A stretch of DNA of 48,287 nucleotides from Methanobacteriaceae archaeon. GTDB taxonomy: Archaea > Methanobacteriota > Methanobacteria > Methanobacteriales > Methanobacteriaceae. Within the stretch, counting starts at the first letter, position 1, and each line of letters begins with the position of its first letter. Made by a program: the position numbers and the translations under genes. The stretch is from contig JASEJD010000004.1 of NCBI GenBank assembly GCA_030016715.1, forward strand, positions 124,742 to 173,028. The letters run 5' to 3'. Below are positions 1 through 8,904 of the stretch, piece after piece. Below the pieces are notes generated by a model. It was not told the origin of the DNA. It saw only the letters and a list, made by a program, of their open reading frames with translations, and ran no database searches.

Positions 1-2029
1 AATCAGACTTCAACTTCAAATTCTCATTGGTTAAATCATTTCTAATATTTTCCAATTTATGAATTTCAACCTTTAATGACTCTTTAAGATCATTAAGTTT
101 TTTTATTTCAAATTCAAAGTCTTTCTTTTGTTTTTTGTTTTTTTGAACTAAATTCTGTTTACTTTCTATGATTTGATTAATATTACGTCCTACTGCTTGA
201 ATTTCTGAAAAATCATCTCCATTTACTTTTACTGGATTAAATGCCCAATCGACTATAAATACTTGATCTTCTAAATTTAATATCTTTGTTTGGATATTTT
301 TGAAGTTTTTATCGTTTTTAATTGACTCTAAGTGGTTTTTAAAAATATTCCTATCCTCAGGAATGACAATGGACAAAATATCTTTGCCCACGATATCTGT
401 TCCGAAACTTTTGAGACAGATCTGGTTGGCATAGATTATGTTCCCATCTAAAGTATACCTTAAAATAATATCATTTTGTTCATCAACAAGATTTCTATAA
501 AATCCTTTTATCTTTTTTAAATCTTCTTTATCCTTTTCAAAATCTGTAAAATCCTTTATTATGACAGATAATCCTTTTTCTGAAGGATATGATTCGACCT
601 TCAAATACAAATCTTCCCCTTTAAAGGGAGATTTTTTAACTACAGTACCTATTTCATTATTTTTAAGAGCTTTATCAAAAATTTCCATAAGTTCCGAATC
701 TTTAAGGTTTGGTAAAAGTTTGAATACATGTTCACCTAATGCATGTTTTGAATCAATACGAGTCAACTCTTCTGCAGCTTTATTCCAGAATAATACATTC
801 ATTTCTGAATCTAATTCGATGAAAATATCATTAATATTATTAAATAGTTGTTTATAATTGTTTTCACTCTTTTTTGAAGATTTTTCGTGGATTTTTTCAT
901 TACTTATATCTTGCATTTGTATTAAGTATCCTCCAATTAGATCTTCGTCCAAGAAAAGAGGATTAATAATTATTTTTAAATTATTGGTTTTCTCCTTCAA
1001 ATTAAAATTAATATTTTTAGACTCAGAGTTAATTTCATATTCAATTGTTTTACCCTTATTTAAATCGTTTTTATCTTTTGATGAAAAATTCAAAATATCA
1101 AAAAGATTCATTTCTTTAATTTTTGAAATGTCATCTTCCCTTATAAGTCCCATGAATGATTGGTTTACATCTACAAGCTTACCACTTGAATTAAAAAGAC
1201 CAGATGGAATAGGAGAGTGAGAATATATACTTTGAAATTGTTTATCACTTTCAGAAATAAAATTTAATTCATTTGATAGCTTTATATCTGTAATATCCTG
1301 AAATATGATGGTATAGCCTAAAAAATCTCCGTGATCGTCTTTGATAGGTTCTATATTGTATTCAATCTCTCTTACTGTTTTATCTGTAGATATAAGTTTT
1401 GAGTAACCTATTGAACTTTCAACAATTTCTTGAGAATAATTTATATTATTTAGCAATATTTTAGAATTTAAATCTTCAATTTTTAAAATTTCTTTTAAAT
1501 TTTTATTTAAAGCTTGTTCTTTTTTCCATCCAGTTAACTTTGATGCTTCCCAATTGATATACTGCACATAACCATCCTGATCTGTTATAATTACTCCACG
1601 AGAATTATTTAAACTCTCATCAACTGATTTACCTCTCTTTTCTAACTTTTTTGTTAAATTATTTTTATAAATAGCAGTTTCAATAACTCTATGTAACTCT
1701 GATTCATCATAGGGCTTCAAAATATAAGCAGCATGTTTAGTCATCATCGCCCTTTCATAGGTCTTATTGTCACCATGAGCTGTTAAATAAATAATAGGTG
1801 CTTGAGAACTTTTAATTATCTCTTTAGCAGCATCTATACCATCAATTTCTCCTTTTAAAACTATATCCATTATGATTAAGTCTGGATTTATTTCTTTTAC
1901 TTTCTTTATAGCTTCTCTTCCAGAAAATACAAATGATGGTACCTCGTATCCCCAATAGCGAAGTTTACGCTGAAGTTCCATAGCAGTTAATCCTTCATCT
2001 TCAACTATAAGGATTTTTGCAGCAGACAT
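1..2029 (-). CDS. Response-regulator receiver protein with multiple PAS domains (C-terminus beyond window)
   Basis: I read about 676 codons without a stop from an ATG at 2029 to the window edge. The first ~118 residues are a CheY-like receiver with an acidic pair at E10/D11, phospho-acceptor D55 in LIIMDIVLKG, the T in LTAHGD, and the lysine of ILKPYD. About four PAS-type segments follow (roughly 135-250, 265-375, 385-495, 505-625), recognisable from repeats such as IIFQDITD, IQMQDIS and VIIKDFTD. A charged coiled coil runs into the edge. A kinase core (HisKA/HATPase) probably lies beyond, as in many Methanobacterium receiver-PAS kinases, but it is not visible here. The start is set by a G-rich SD (GGGGGGTG) five bases upstream. 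It is a cytoplasmic sensor with no membrane segment in the visible part. Its ligand is unknown. Confidence 0.85.
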   Translation of the reverse strand, partial: MSAAKILIVEDEGLTAMELQRKLRYWGYEVPSFVFSGREAIKKVKEINPDLIIMDIVLKGEIDGIDAAKEIIKSSQAPIIYLTAHGDNKTYERAMMTKHAAYILKPYDESELHRVIETAIYKNNLTKKLEKRGKSVDESLNNSRGVIITDQDGYVQYINWEASKLTGWKKEQALNKNLKEILKIEDLNSKILLNNINYSQEIVESSIGYSKLISTDKTVREIEYNIEPIKDDHGDFLGYTIIFQDITDIKLSNELNFISESDKQFQSIYSHSPIPSGLFNSSGKLVDVNQSFMGLIREDDISKIKEMNLFDILNFSSKDKNDLNKGKTIEYEINSESKNINFNLKEKTNNLKIIINPLFLDEDLIGGYLIQMQDISNEKIHEKSSKKSENNYKQLFNNINDIFIELDSEMNVLFWNKAAEELTRIDSKHALGEHVFKLLPNLKDSELMEIFDKALKNNEIGTVVKKSPFKGEDLYLKVESYPSEKGLSVIIKDFTDFEKDKEDLKKIKGFYRNLVDEQNDIILRYTLDGNIIYANQICLKSFGTDIVGKDILSIVIPEDRNIFKNHLESIKNDKNFKNIQTKILNLEDQVFIVDWAFNPVKVNGDDFSEIQAVGRNINQIIESKQNLVQKNKKQKKDFEFEIKKLNDLKESLKVEIHKLENIRNDLTNENLKLKSD

Positions 2030-2309
2030 ATTACACCCCCCTTAACAAGAAAATGTACGGAGATTATAATGAAATGAAATTTGTAAATTTTCTTTGATCG
2101 TAACAATATTTTATAGTAATTATATATAATAAATTTTTTTATCCCTAATCCAAGTGGACGATATATTAAGATGATTAATATTTTAACAAATTCCATAACT
2201 AATAAAAAAAAATTATATTTGGACTCAAAAAAATATAGCCATATGATTAAAGGTTATTTTCAAATCATGACTATAAGAGAGTAAAAATCAGTGCCAAATA
2301 TGTGATAAT

Positions 2310-3032
2310 ATGTGGGATACGAGTAAAGATTATAGGTTGTTAGTGAGTGAAAAAGCAGTTGAATTATTTATAAAAACAGTTGAGGGAGCTAATTTCAAAG
2401 GTAGTTGGAACAAAAAAATCGCCCTTAAAAATGCAAGAGAAATGATACCTGAAATACAATCACTGTACTATTCTTACCTTGAACCGCTTGAGTTAATTGA
2501 TTCCCCCCAGTTATGTGTTCTTGAAGAAAAAGCTAAAATAATTAAAAAGGCTCTAGGTGGAAATGGTTGGAATCGTAAATTTTTGGAACAGGTGCAAAGA
2601 GAGGAAAAGGAGAAGGTAGAGGAATCTATTTCTAAAGTTAAATTCTTTTTTAATATTATATTAAATCTTAAAAATCGTTTTAAACTAGGTAAAATCAATG
2701 ATCCTATAGTGGGTATTGACATCAAAACCGGAGAGATTATGAGTGTTAGTAAACACCCTAAAACAGATAATTTGATGATTTGTAATGTTAATTTAGGACA
2801 TAAGGCCATAACAGTTGTTACTAATGATTTGAATTTAAAAGAAGGTAATAAAGTTGCTGTATCTTTATTACCCCCTGCTAATTTTTTAGGTGTTAGTAGT
2901 GAGGGAATGTTTTTAGGCACGGATTCGGGGATATTAAATGATTTTAAAGGATCAGTTGGATCAATACCTAAAGGTATTCCTTTAGAATCTCTAAATGAAA
3001 CAAGAAATCTGGTTGAATCCTTCCTAAAATAA
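2310..3032 (+). CDS. tRNA_bind (EMAP/MetG-C/Arc1p-like OB-fold) domain protein
   Basis: This 240-residue protein has a C-terminal half (about 135-235) matching the tRNA_bind OB-fold family. The visible family hallmarks are [19 protein letters not shown], a [16 protein letters not shown] strand pair and the SSEGMFLGT signature near the end. The domain binds structured tRNA non-specifically in EMAP II, Arc1p, CsaA and MetRS C-termini. The N-terminal ~130 residues are helical and charged, and I do not recognise them; they may be a dimerisation or partner-binding module. The SD is GTGAT, three bases before the ATG. It stands alone and converges on the aldehyde dehydrogenase with a 22-nt gap. The role is inferred from the OB fold; the tRNA or enzyme partner is unknown. 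Confidence 0.8.
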   Translation: MWDTSKDYRLLVSEKAVELFIKTVEGANFKGSWNKKIALKNAREMIPEIQSLYYSYLEPLELIDSPQLCVLEEKAKIIKKALGGNGWNRKFLEQVQREEKEKVEESISKVKFFFNIILNLKNRFKLGKINDPIVGIDIKTGEIMSVSKHPKTDNLMICNVNLGHKAITVVTNDLNLKEGNKVAVSLLPPANFLGVSSEGMFLGTDSGILNDFKGSVGSIPKGIPLESLNETRNLVESFLK

Positions 3033-3054
3033 TATCTTTGAAAAAGTTAATCTT

Positions 3055-4467
3055 TTAGTTAGAATTAATAACCACTAGTTTTGTTTTTGTCATGTCTTCA
3101 ACAGCATATTTTATACCTTCCTTTCCAATGCCACTCATTTTAAATCCTCCAAATGGCATGTTGTCTGTGCGAAATGTTGGTTGTTTGTTTATTAACACAG
3201 AGCCGGTATCTAGTTTTTCAGCAGCTTTTAGAGCATTTTTTATACTTTGAGTGAAAATCCCGGATTGAAGCCCATATTTTGTGTCGTTAGCAACTTTTAG
3301 GGCCTCATCAATATCCTTTACACGTATTATTGGTGAAATTGGGCCAAAAGTTTCTTCTTGTACCAATTCCATTTTACTGGTAACATTGTCAAGCACGGTA
3401 GGCATGTAAAAATTAGCTTTCCTTTTTCCGCCGCATAAAAGCTCTGCCCCATCTTTAAGGGCATTATTAACTCTTTTCTCCACATTAATAGCTGAATTTT
3501 CGTCAATTAAAGGACCAATATCTGTTTTTGGATCCATCGGATCTCCCACTTTTAACTGTCTAGTTTTTTTAACAAATTTTTGTAGAAAATCGTCGGCAAT
3601 GGAGTTTTGAAGAATAATTCTTTTAACTGCTATACATACTTGACCTGAAAAAAGATAAGAACCTCTAGTTGCAGCTAAAACTGCTTCTTCAATATCTGCA
3701 TCATTTAAAACAATCAAAGGATCATTTCCACCTAATTCCATGGTTAATTTCTTCAAACCCGCCCTTTTAGAAATGGAAATGCCTGTTTTAACACTGCCGG
3801 TGAAGGAGATTTTATCTACATCTGTATTTTTAACTATTTCGTCTCCTATTATACCGCCACTTCCAGTGACTATGTTTATGGCTCCGGGGGGTAGAAATTC
3901 ATTAAAAAGTTCTCCCAATTTAAGAAGTGAAAGAGGGGCTTGGGAAGATGGTTTTATAACAATAGTATTTTTTGTAGCAATTGCTGGTGCAATCTTGTGT
4001 AGAGCTAGATTAATCGGGTAATTGAATGGCGTGATTGCTCCTATAACACCTAAAGGAATCTTAATTGTAAACCCAATAAAACCCTTACCACCAATCGTAG
4101 CGTCCATTGGAACTGTTTCGCCATATACACGTTTTGATTCTTCTGCAGATAATTCAATGGTCTGAATAGATCGTTTAATTTCTTCTTTAGAATCTTTTAT
4201 GGGTTTACCTGTTTCTAATGTTATTAATTCAGCGAAGTTATCAATATTATCTTTCAATTTCAGACTAATTTTAAATAAAATTTCATAAATTTTACGGGAA
4301 GATAAATCATTCATAGTTTTTTTAGCATTTTTAGCCGCCTTGATTGCATCCATGACATCTTCTTTACTTCCTTCTGGAACTTTATCAATCAATTTATTGT
4401 CATAAGGATTTATAACTTCAATTTTTGCTTTTTTATCCCTCAATTCCCCATTTATTAACATTTTCAT
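3055..4467 (-). CDS. NAD(P)-dependent aldehyde dehydrogenase, CofA-like (lactaldehyde dehydrogenase)
   Basis: A full-length (470 aa) ALDH-superfamily enzyme. The catalytic residues are in place: E244 in [10 protein letters not shown]278 in SGQVCIA, the TPFNYP loop (146-151) and SFTGS (221-225). The C-terminal stretch [16 protein letters not shown] followed by KYAVEDMT closely resembles Methanocaldococcus jannaschii CofA (MJ1411) as I remember it. CofA oxidises lactaldehyde to lactate, proposed to feed the 2-phospholactate part of F420. cofD and cofE are in this window but 42 kb away, so the link is by family only. A GapN-like or general aldehyde role is the alternative. The first of two nearby ATGs is chosen because GGGG lies seven bases before it. 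Confidence 0.8.
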   Translation of the reverse strand: MKMLINGELRDKKAKIEVINPYDNKLIDKVPEGSKEDVMDAIKAAKNAKKTMNDLSSRKIYEILFKISLKLKDNIDNFAELITLETGKPIKDSKEEIKRSIQTIELSAEESKRVYGETVPMDATIGGKGFIGFTIKIPLGVIGAITPFNYPINLALHKIAPAIATKNTIVIKPSSQAPLSLLKLGELFNEFLPPGAINIVTGSGGIIGDEIVKNTDVDKISFTGSVKTGISISKRAGLKKLTMELGGNDPLIVLNDADIEEAVLAATRGSYLFSGQVCIAVKRIILQNSIADDFLQKFVKKTRQLKVGDPMDPKTDIGPLIDENSAINVEKRVNNALKDGAELLCGGKRKANFYMPTVLDNVTSKMELVQEETFGPISPIIRVKDIDEALKVANDTKYGLQSGIFTQSIKNALKAAEKLDTGSVLINKQPTFRTDNMPFGGFKMSGIGKEGIKYAVEDMTKTKLVVINSN

Positions 4468-4607
4468 ATGATTACCCCTAAATTATGGAATTTAAACTGG
4501 TTATAATAATCATTCTTGAATAATAGATGTGAAATCTAGATTTTATCGTTTTTCAATCACTTAATTATTATATGTAAATTAAAAAAAAATTCTTTAATTA
4601 ATAGGTC

Positions 4608-4799
4608 TTAAAAGAGGTTTTTAAGATTGCTGATGGAATTGGTAACATTTTCCACATCAGTTGTGTTTATTTCATTACCTAACCCAGTTAAGTAATTTCT
4701 ATAAAAAAATGCAGCAACGATTGCAATTACAATTATTCCACCAAAAATAAGTATCATCTCTGCAGAGCCTTGTGCTTTTTCTTCATCCATTATTTTCAT
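4608..4799 (-). CDS. Class III signal peptide (type IV pilin-like) protein
   Basis: A 63-residue protein: a short charged leader (MKIMDEEKA), then QGSAEMIL and a hydrophobic helix of about 20 residues (IFGGIIVIAIVAAFF). This is the archaeal class III signal peptide pattern (Q-x-S-x-E then a hydrophobic stretch), cut before the Q by a prepilin peptidase such as EppA, with Glu at position +5. The mature protein would be only about 54 residues, a minor-pilin size. It directly follows the TadC-like gene; the SD GGTG lies just after that gene's stop. I chose the ATG at 4799 rather than the upstream in-frame TTG/GTG codons because those overlap this SD. Probably a pilus or adhesion subunit. Confidence 0.78.
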   Translation of the reverse strand: MKIMDEEKAQGSAEMILIFGGIIVIAIVAAFFYRNYLTGLGNEINTTDVENVTNSISNLKNLF

Positions 4800-4811
4800 A
4801 CATAACACCAA

Positions 4812-5744
4812 CTAAAAGTTTAAGAAAATGCTCGCGAATGTGCCCACGGTTATAAAAATTATATAAGCAGCAATTGCAAGAGGTATTGCAAATTTTACTC
4901 CTTTTTTAGCACTTCCATACATGATCACGCCTATTAAAAGTCCGGCTATTATGGAGTGTATTATTATATATCCGCCCGCGGCTGTGACAGCAGAATCAAG
5001 TAATGGATTTGGTTTCCCCAAACTTCCTATAAACCCTGAATATACCATTATCATACCTAAGGCAAAAGGTGCAGCTATTATAGCAGCCACAACCAGGAAC
5101 ATTACAGACATCATAACATTAGCCTTTCTTTCTCTTTTTAAAGCTAAAACTGCCCTTAAATCCTCTGCTACTGTTTCAATTACATCTGATAGACTTCCAC
5201 CAGCTCTTCTACCTTCCAGTATCATACGGAATGTTCTGTCTAGATTTTTTGATTGTAATCGTTCACCCATTGAAAGTATTGCATCTTCAAATGTTCTTCC
5301 TATTTTAATTTCTATTACTGCTCGCTTGAGTTCATCATTTAATGGTCCTCCCCCATGTTTAGAAACATCTTCCAGAGCAGTTTCAAGACCAACACCTGCA
5401 CGTAGTAATGATGCCACTTGCCTTAGAAAATCAGGTGTGCCTTGTTCGATTGCATCAACTCTACGTTCCATTAAAAAGAATATATACACACCTATTATTG
5501 CTGGAGGGGCAATAAAACCCATTAAAAATCCTAAAATGGGATTAATGCCAAAAAATGAGGATATAAATGATGCTAGTAAACCTACTCCTACTGCTGTAAT
5601 AAAACCAAGAGCTATTAATTCAGAAGCTCTTACATACATACCGGTCCTTATTAATATTTCCTGAATTTTAATAAGAAATTTATTAGGTAAAATGCCTTCA
5701 ATAGCATTGGATATTGGTTTAAAAAAACCCGGAATAACAGCCAA
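4812..5744 (-). CDS. Type II/IV secretion system F-family membrane protein (TadC/FlaJ/PilC-like)
   Basis: 310 residues with two N-terminal membrane segments, then a cytoplasmic T2SSF domain containing the recognisable [19 protein letters not shown] and [19 protein letters not shown] stretches. The C-terminal half has three to four further membrane helices. T2SSF proteins form the inner-membrane platform on which the assembly ATPase polymerises pilins. The next gene is a class III pilin, so this is a pilus assembly pair. No assembly ATPase or prepilin peptidase is in the window, so those must lie elsewhere. The start is TTG, with a good SD (AAGGTG) six bases upstream and no better ATG. Confidence 0.85.
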   Translation of the reverse strand: MAVIPGFFKPISNAIEGILPNKFLIKIQEILIRTGMYVRASELIALGFITAVGVGLLASFISSFFGINPILGFLMGFIAPPAIIGVYIFFLMERRVDAIEQGTPDFLRQVASLLRAGVGLETALEDVSKHGGGPLNDELKRAVIEIKIGRTFEDAILSMGERLQSKNLDRTFRMILEGRRAGGSLSDVIETVAEDLRAVLALKRERKANVMMSVMFLVVAAIIAAPFALGMIMVYSGFIGSLGKPNPLLDSAVTAAGGYIIIHSIIAGLLIGVIMYGSAKKGVKFAIPLAIAAYIIFITVGTFASIFLNF

Positions 5745-5901
5745 TTTTTACACCTTAATTTATTATTATATTAGTTATTAATATATACATTTATTATATT
5801 TATTATTATACTCTGTAATTATATAATTAATTAAGTTGTTTTCAGATTATCTTTAATTAATTCATGTAAAATATTGATTTAGATTTAATGTTTAATTCAA
5901 T

Positions 5902-6900
5902 TTAAATTATTTGATCTAATTTGGTTAAAATCTTAGCCCGTTTTTTTACTAATATATCATCTTCTACTCTTATTCCGAATTCTCCTGGAATATAAATGCC
6001 TGGCTCAACAGTCAATACCATCCCCTTTTCTAATTTTAATTCCTCATTTTTAGACAATGAAGGACCTTCATGTACCTCCATACCTAAACCATGTCCAGTT
6101 GAATGAATAAAATTTTCTGCGTATCCATAATCTTCAATAACTTCTCTTGCAATCTTATCCACATATGATGCTTTTATTCCAGGTTTAATTACTTTGATTG
6201 CTTCTTTTTGAGCTTCAATAACTATAGAAATGATTTCATGTTGCTTTTCTGTTTCAACCCTTGTTCTTGAGATATCGGAACAATAATTTTTATAAACTGC
6301 ACCCCAATCAAGTAAAACTGGGTTTTCTAATGTTTTTTGTTGTAAAAAAGCATGAGGTTTGCTTGAAGCAGTTCCAGATGCTACTATGGTTTCAAATGCT
6401 GGTTTTAATGAACCCTCAACCATAAGGTTATAATTCAATTCTGCTGCAACCAGGTTATCAGATCCTTCTAACTTTGTATTTTTAAAAGATTTTTCAGCAA
6501 TTTTAATAGCTTCTTTAATATATTTTAACTCTTTTTCTGATTTTATTCTCCTTGATTCTTCTATAATATCCGTTAATTTAATTTTAAAATTGTTTTTAAT
6601 TTTTTTATATATGCCCAGGGGTAATGAATTTTCTACTCCTAAAAAATCAGGCTTATTTTTTATTATAGCTTTATTCAGATTATTAAAAGAAGTGAAATCC
6701 TCCACCGAAATATTTAAGTTTTCTGGAACATCTTCATAGTCCATTTTAGAAATAAATAATATTGGATCATCTTTTAATATTAATACAGAAAAACTTGATG
6801 GTTTGAAACCCGTTAAATAGGCTATGTTTTCTGATTTTAGAACAATCATCCCATCCAAATCTATAGAATTTAATTTTTCTAATATATTTTTAATCTGCAT
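5902..6900 (-). CDS. pepQ: Xaa-Pro aminopeptidase/dipeptidase, M24 family
   Basis: 332 residues with the creatinase-like N-terminal domain (1-120) and the pita-bread catalytic domain. All five dinuclear metal ligands of M24 peptidases can be assigned: D198 (LLDWGAVY), D209 (CSDISRTR), H270 (HSTGHGLG), E299 (TVEPGIY) and E313 (IRVEDD). It hydrolyses peptide bonds next to proline and acts in the cytoplasm in peptide turnover. SD GGAG lies six bases before the ATG. A TATA-like element just upstream suggests its own promoter and a very short leader. Xaa-Pro specificity is family-level; the exact substrate is not shown. Confidence 0.9.
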   Translation of the reverse strand: MQIKNILEKLNSIDLDGMIVLKSENIAYLTGFKPSSFSVLILKDDPILFISKMDYEDVPENLNISVEDFTSFNNLNKAIIKNKPDFLGVENSLPLGIYKKIKNNFKIKLTDIIEESRRIKSEKELKYIKEAIKIAEKSFKNTKLEGSDNLVAAELNYNLMVEGSLKPAFETIVASGTASSKPHAFLQQKTLENPVLLDWGAVYKNYCSDISRTRVETEKQHEIISIVIEAQKEAIKVIKPGIKASYVDKIAREVIEDYGYAENFIHSTGHGLGMEVHEGPSLSKNEELKLEKGMVLTVEPGIYIPGEFGIRVEDDILVKKRAKILTKLDQII

Positions 6901-6925
6901 TTAAATCTCCAGTATTTATTAAAAA

Positions 6926-6936
6926 TTTATATATTA
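6926..6936 (-). promoter_or_regulatory. Putative TATA box of pepQ
   Basis: On the minus strand the sequence reads TAATATATAAA, 26-36 bases upstream of the pepQ ATG. With the usual 22-27 nt from TATA to transcription start in archaea, the mRNA would begin just before the SD. This is a match by eye only. Confidence 0.4.
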
Positions 6937-7012
6937 AAATTGATTATCTAGCATAAATAATGGCATTAGATATTGTCTATTTTAAAAAGATAATTATTTA
7001 GTGTTAATATTA

Positions 7013-7471
7013 CTAAAGGATTATAAATTGTTTTTTTATTTGATCTAAAAGTTTATATCTAATTTTTTTAGGGATTATCCTAGTTACTGGTTGTGGCATA
7101 TATCCGAAATCTGGATCTTCGAAGGTTAATCCGCTGAATACTACTTTTTTTTGGTATCTAGGAATAAAATGCCAGTGAATCTGTGGATTAGCCGGATTGG
7201 ATCGGAATGCGGAGTTTTTAAAGCAACTCCAATTATATAAAGTGGGTTTAAAAATTTTTTTTAAGGTTAATTCTAATTTAGAGACTAATTTACCAAAATC
7301 GACCCATTCTTCAGTATTTAAATTCATCAGATCATTTAAATCCCTTTTTAATACCAAAACACATGTTCCCAAATATCGTTGGCTTGGAGCTAAAAAAATT
7401 GTCCAATAGTCTGATTCATAAATATAATCCCCATAAGTCCCTATTTCACAGAATTCACAACCATTTGACAT
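7013..7471 (-). CDS. HIT-family nucleotide hydrolase/transferase
   Basis: A 152-residue HIT-superfamily protein, with CEFCEI at the N-terminus (a possible half zinc site) and the triad region IHWHFIPRY. The canonical H-x-H-x-H motif appears as Q97-I-H99-W-H101, so the first histidine is replaced by Gln while the catalytic middle His and the third His remain. The family cleaves or transfers nucleoside monophosphates from dinucleoside polyphosphates, AMP-lysine and similar molecules. The ATG is preceded by GGAGCATTTAA. It stands alone, divergent from the alcohol dehydrogenase. The substrate cannot be read from the sequence. Confidence 0.8.
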   Translation of the reverse strand: MSNGCEFCEIGTYGDYIYESDYWTIFLAPSQRYLGTCVLVLKRDLNDLMNLNTEEWVDFGKLVSKLELTLKKIFKPTLYNWSCFKNSAFRSNPANPQIHWHFIPRYQKKVVFSGLTFEDPDFGYMPQPVTRIIPKKIRYKLLDQIKKQFIIL

Positions 7472-7731
7472 TTAAATGCTCCTTATACTCTTTCCTGCTT
7501 TTTTATCTAAGATTTTTAATTTGAATGATCTTAATACTATTTTATTATTTTATAGTAATTAAATATTCCATGGATAATTATAATAAGTTTGTTTGGATTA
7601 AATGAAATTATTGATAAATAACTATCAATTTAAAATAAAGAAAAAATCCAGTATGATGGTTTTTATTAAATCCATATAATTATTACAATTTAATCATATA
7701 AAGTATATTATAAAGTTAGGTTCTGGTGAAA

Positions 7732-8904
7732 ATGAGTAATGAAGCAATAGATTTTTCTAATCTTCGCAAATTTGTCGTCCCTGAATTTATATACGGTTCT
7801 GGTGCAAGATTTTTAGTTGGCCGTTATGCAAAAAACTTTGGAGCTAACAAAGTGCTGATTGTGACAGATCCAGGGATAATAAAAACGGGTCTGGTTGATG
7901 ATGTGATATCATGTCTTAATTCTGAAGAAATATCCAGTATTATCTATTCAGATGTAAGTCCCAATCCCTCCATAGAACAAGTTATGGCTGGAGCAGATAT
8001 TTACAAAACTAAAAGCTGTAATGTAATAATTGCCATAGGCGGGGGCAGTCCCATGGATTGTGCTAAAGGCATAGGAATCGTTCATTCCAATCAGATGCAT
8101 ATAAAAGAATTTGAAGGTGCAGATAAAGTTCCCATACCTGGTCCGCCGCTAATATGTATTCCTACTACTGCCGGAACTTCTGCAGATGTTTCACAATTTG
8201 CAATAATTTCTGATAGAGAAAAAAAGACAAAAATGGCAATAGTTAGTAAAACAGTAGTTCCAGATGTTGCATTAATTGATCCTGTTACCACATTAACTAT
8301 GGATCCATATTTAACTGCATGTACAAGTATGGATGCATTAACTCAATCCATAGAAGCTTATGTATCAAATGCAAGTTCCCATACTACAGATTTATTCGCA
8401 TTAGAGTCAATTAGAATTATATCAGAACATATAACTGACACAATCCAAAATCCAGGAAATATTGAACTAAGAGATAAGATGATGTTAGGAAGTCTGTACT
8501 CGGGCATGGCTTTTTCTAATGCAAGTTTAGGTGCTGTACATGCTATGGCCCTTAGTTTAGGCGGATTTTTAGATCTGCCACATGGAGAATGTAATGCTAT
8601 TCTACTGGAACATGTGGTTGAATTTAACTTTAATTCAGAACCAGAACGATTTGCGAAAGTAGGGGAATCCATGGGGCTTGATTTAAATGGAATGTCTGGG
8701 AAAAAGGTGAAAAGTGCCTTGATAAAAAAAATTAAAGATTTGAAAGAATCTGTAGGTGTAAATAGAACTCTAAAAAATGTTGGTGTAAAAGAAAAGGACA
8801 TAACTGAATTAGCTAAAAGATCACTTGAAGATGCATGTATGATAACCAATCCTTGCCGACCATCACTTAAAGAAATTGAAGGAATATTTAAAAATGCCCT
8901 CTGA
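7732..8904 (+). CDS. Iron-containing (group III) alcohol dehydrogenase
   Basis: About 390 residues in two parts: an N-terminal dinucleotide-binding domain with GGGSPMDCAKG (the GGGSxxDxxK signature) and a C-terminal helical metal domain. Metal ligands are expected at the Asp of CTSMDALTQSIEAY and the histidines of GAVHAMALSLGG and LPHGECNA. Such enzymes interconvert alcohols and aldehydes with NAD(P)H; the natural substrate is not evident (ethanol, lactaldehyde or a longer alcohol). The ATG at 7732 is preferred because GGTGA lies just before it; an in-frame GTG at 7726 is possible. Its last 11 bases overlap the start of the downstream histidine kinase, so the two are probably co-transcribed and translationally coupled. 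Confidence 0.88.
   Translation: MSNEAIDFSNLRKFVVPEFIYGSGARFLVGRYAKNFGANKVLIVTDPGIIKTGLVDDVISCLNSEEISSIIYSDVSPNPSIEQVMAGADIYKTKSCNVIIAIGGGSPMDCAKGIGIVHSNQMHIKEFEGADKVPIPGPPLICIPTTAGTSADVSQFAIISDREKKTKMAIVSKTVVPDVALIDPVTTLTMDPYLTACTSMDALTQSIEAYVSNASSHTTDLFALESIRIISEHITDTIQNPGNIELRDKMMLGSLYSGMAFSNASLGAVHAMALSLGGFLDLPHGECNAILLEHVVEFNFNSEPERFAKVGESMGLDLNGMSGKKVKSALIKKIKDLKESVGVNRTLKNVGVKEKDITELAKRSLEDACMITNPCRPSLKEIEGIFKNAL

Noticed and set aside
561-1220. Two consecutive plus-strand reading frames (98 and 120 codons)
   Set aside because: They lie opposite the receiver-PAS gene, which has clear domains and runs without a stop. Their composition is Ser/Leu/Ile/Phe-rich, as expected of an antisense shadow.
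2474-2920. 148-codon minus-strand frame
   Set aside because: It is antisense to the tRNA_bind gene, with no SD and no recognisable domain.
4921-5664. 247-codon plus-strand frame
   Set aside because: It is antisense to the TadC-like gene, whose membrane pattern and T2SSF motifs are convincing.
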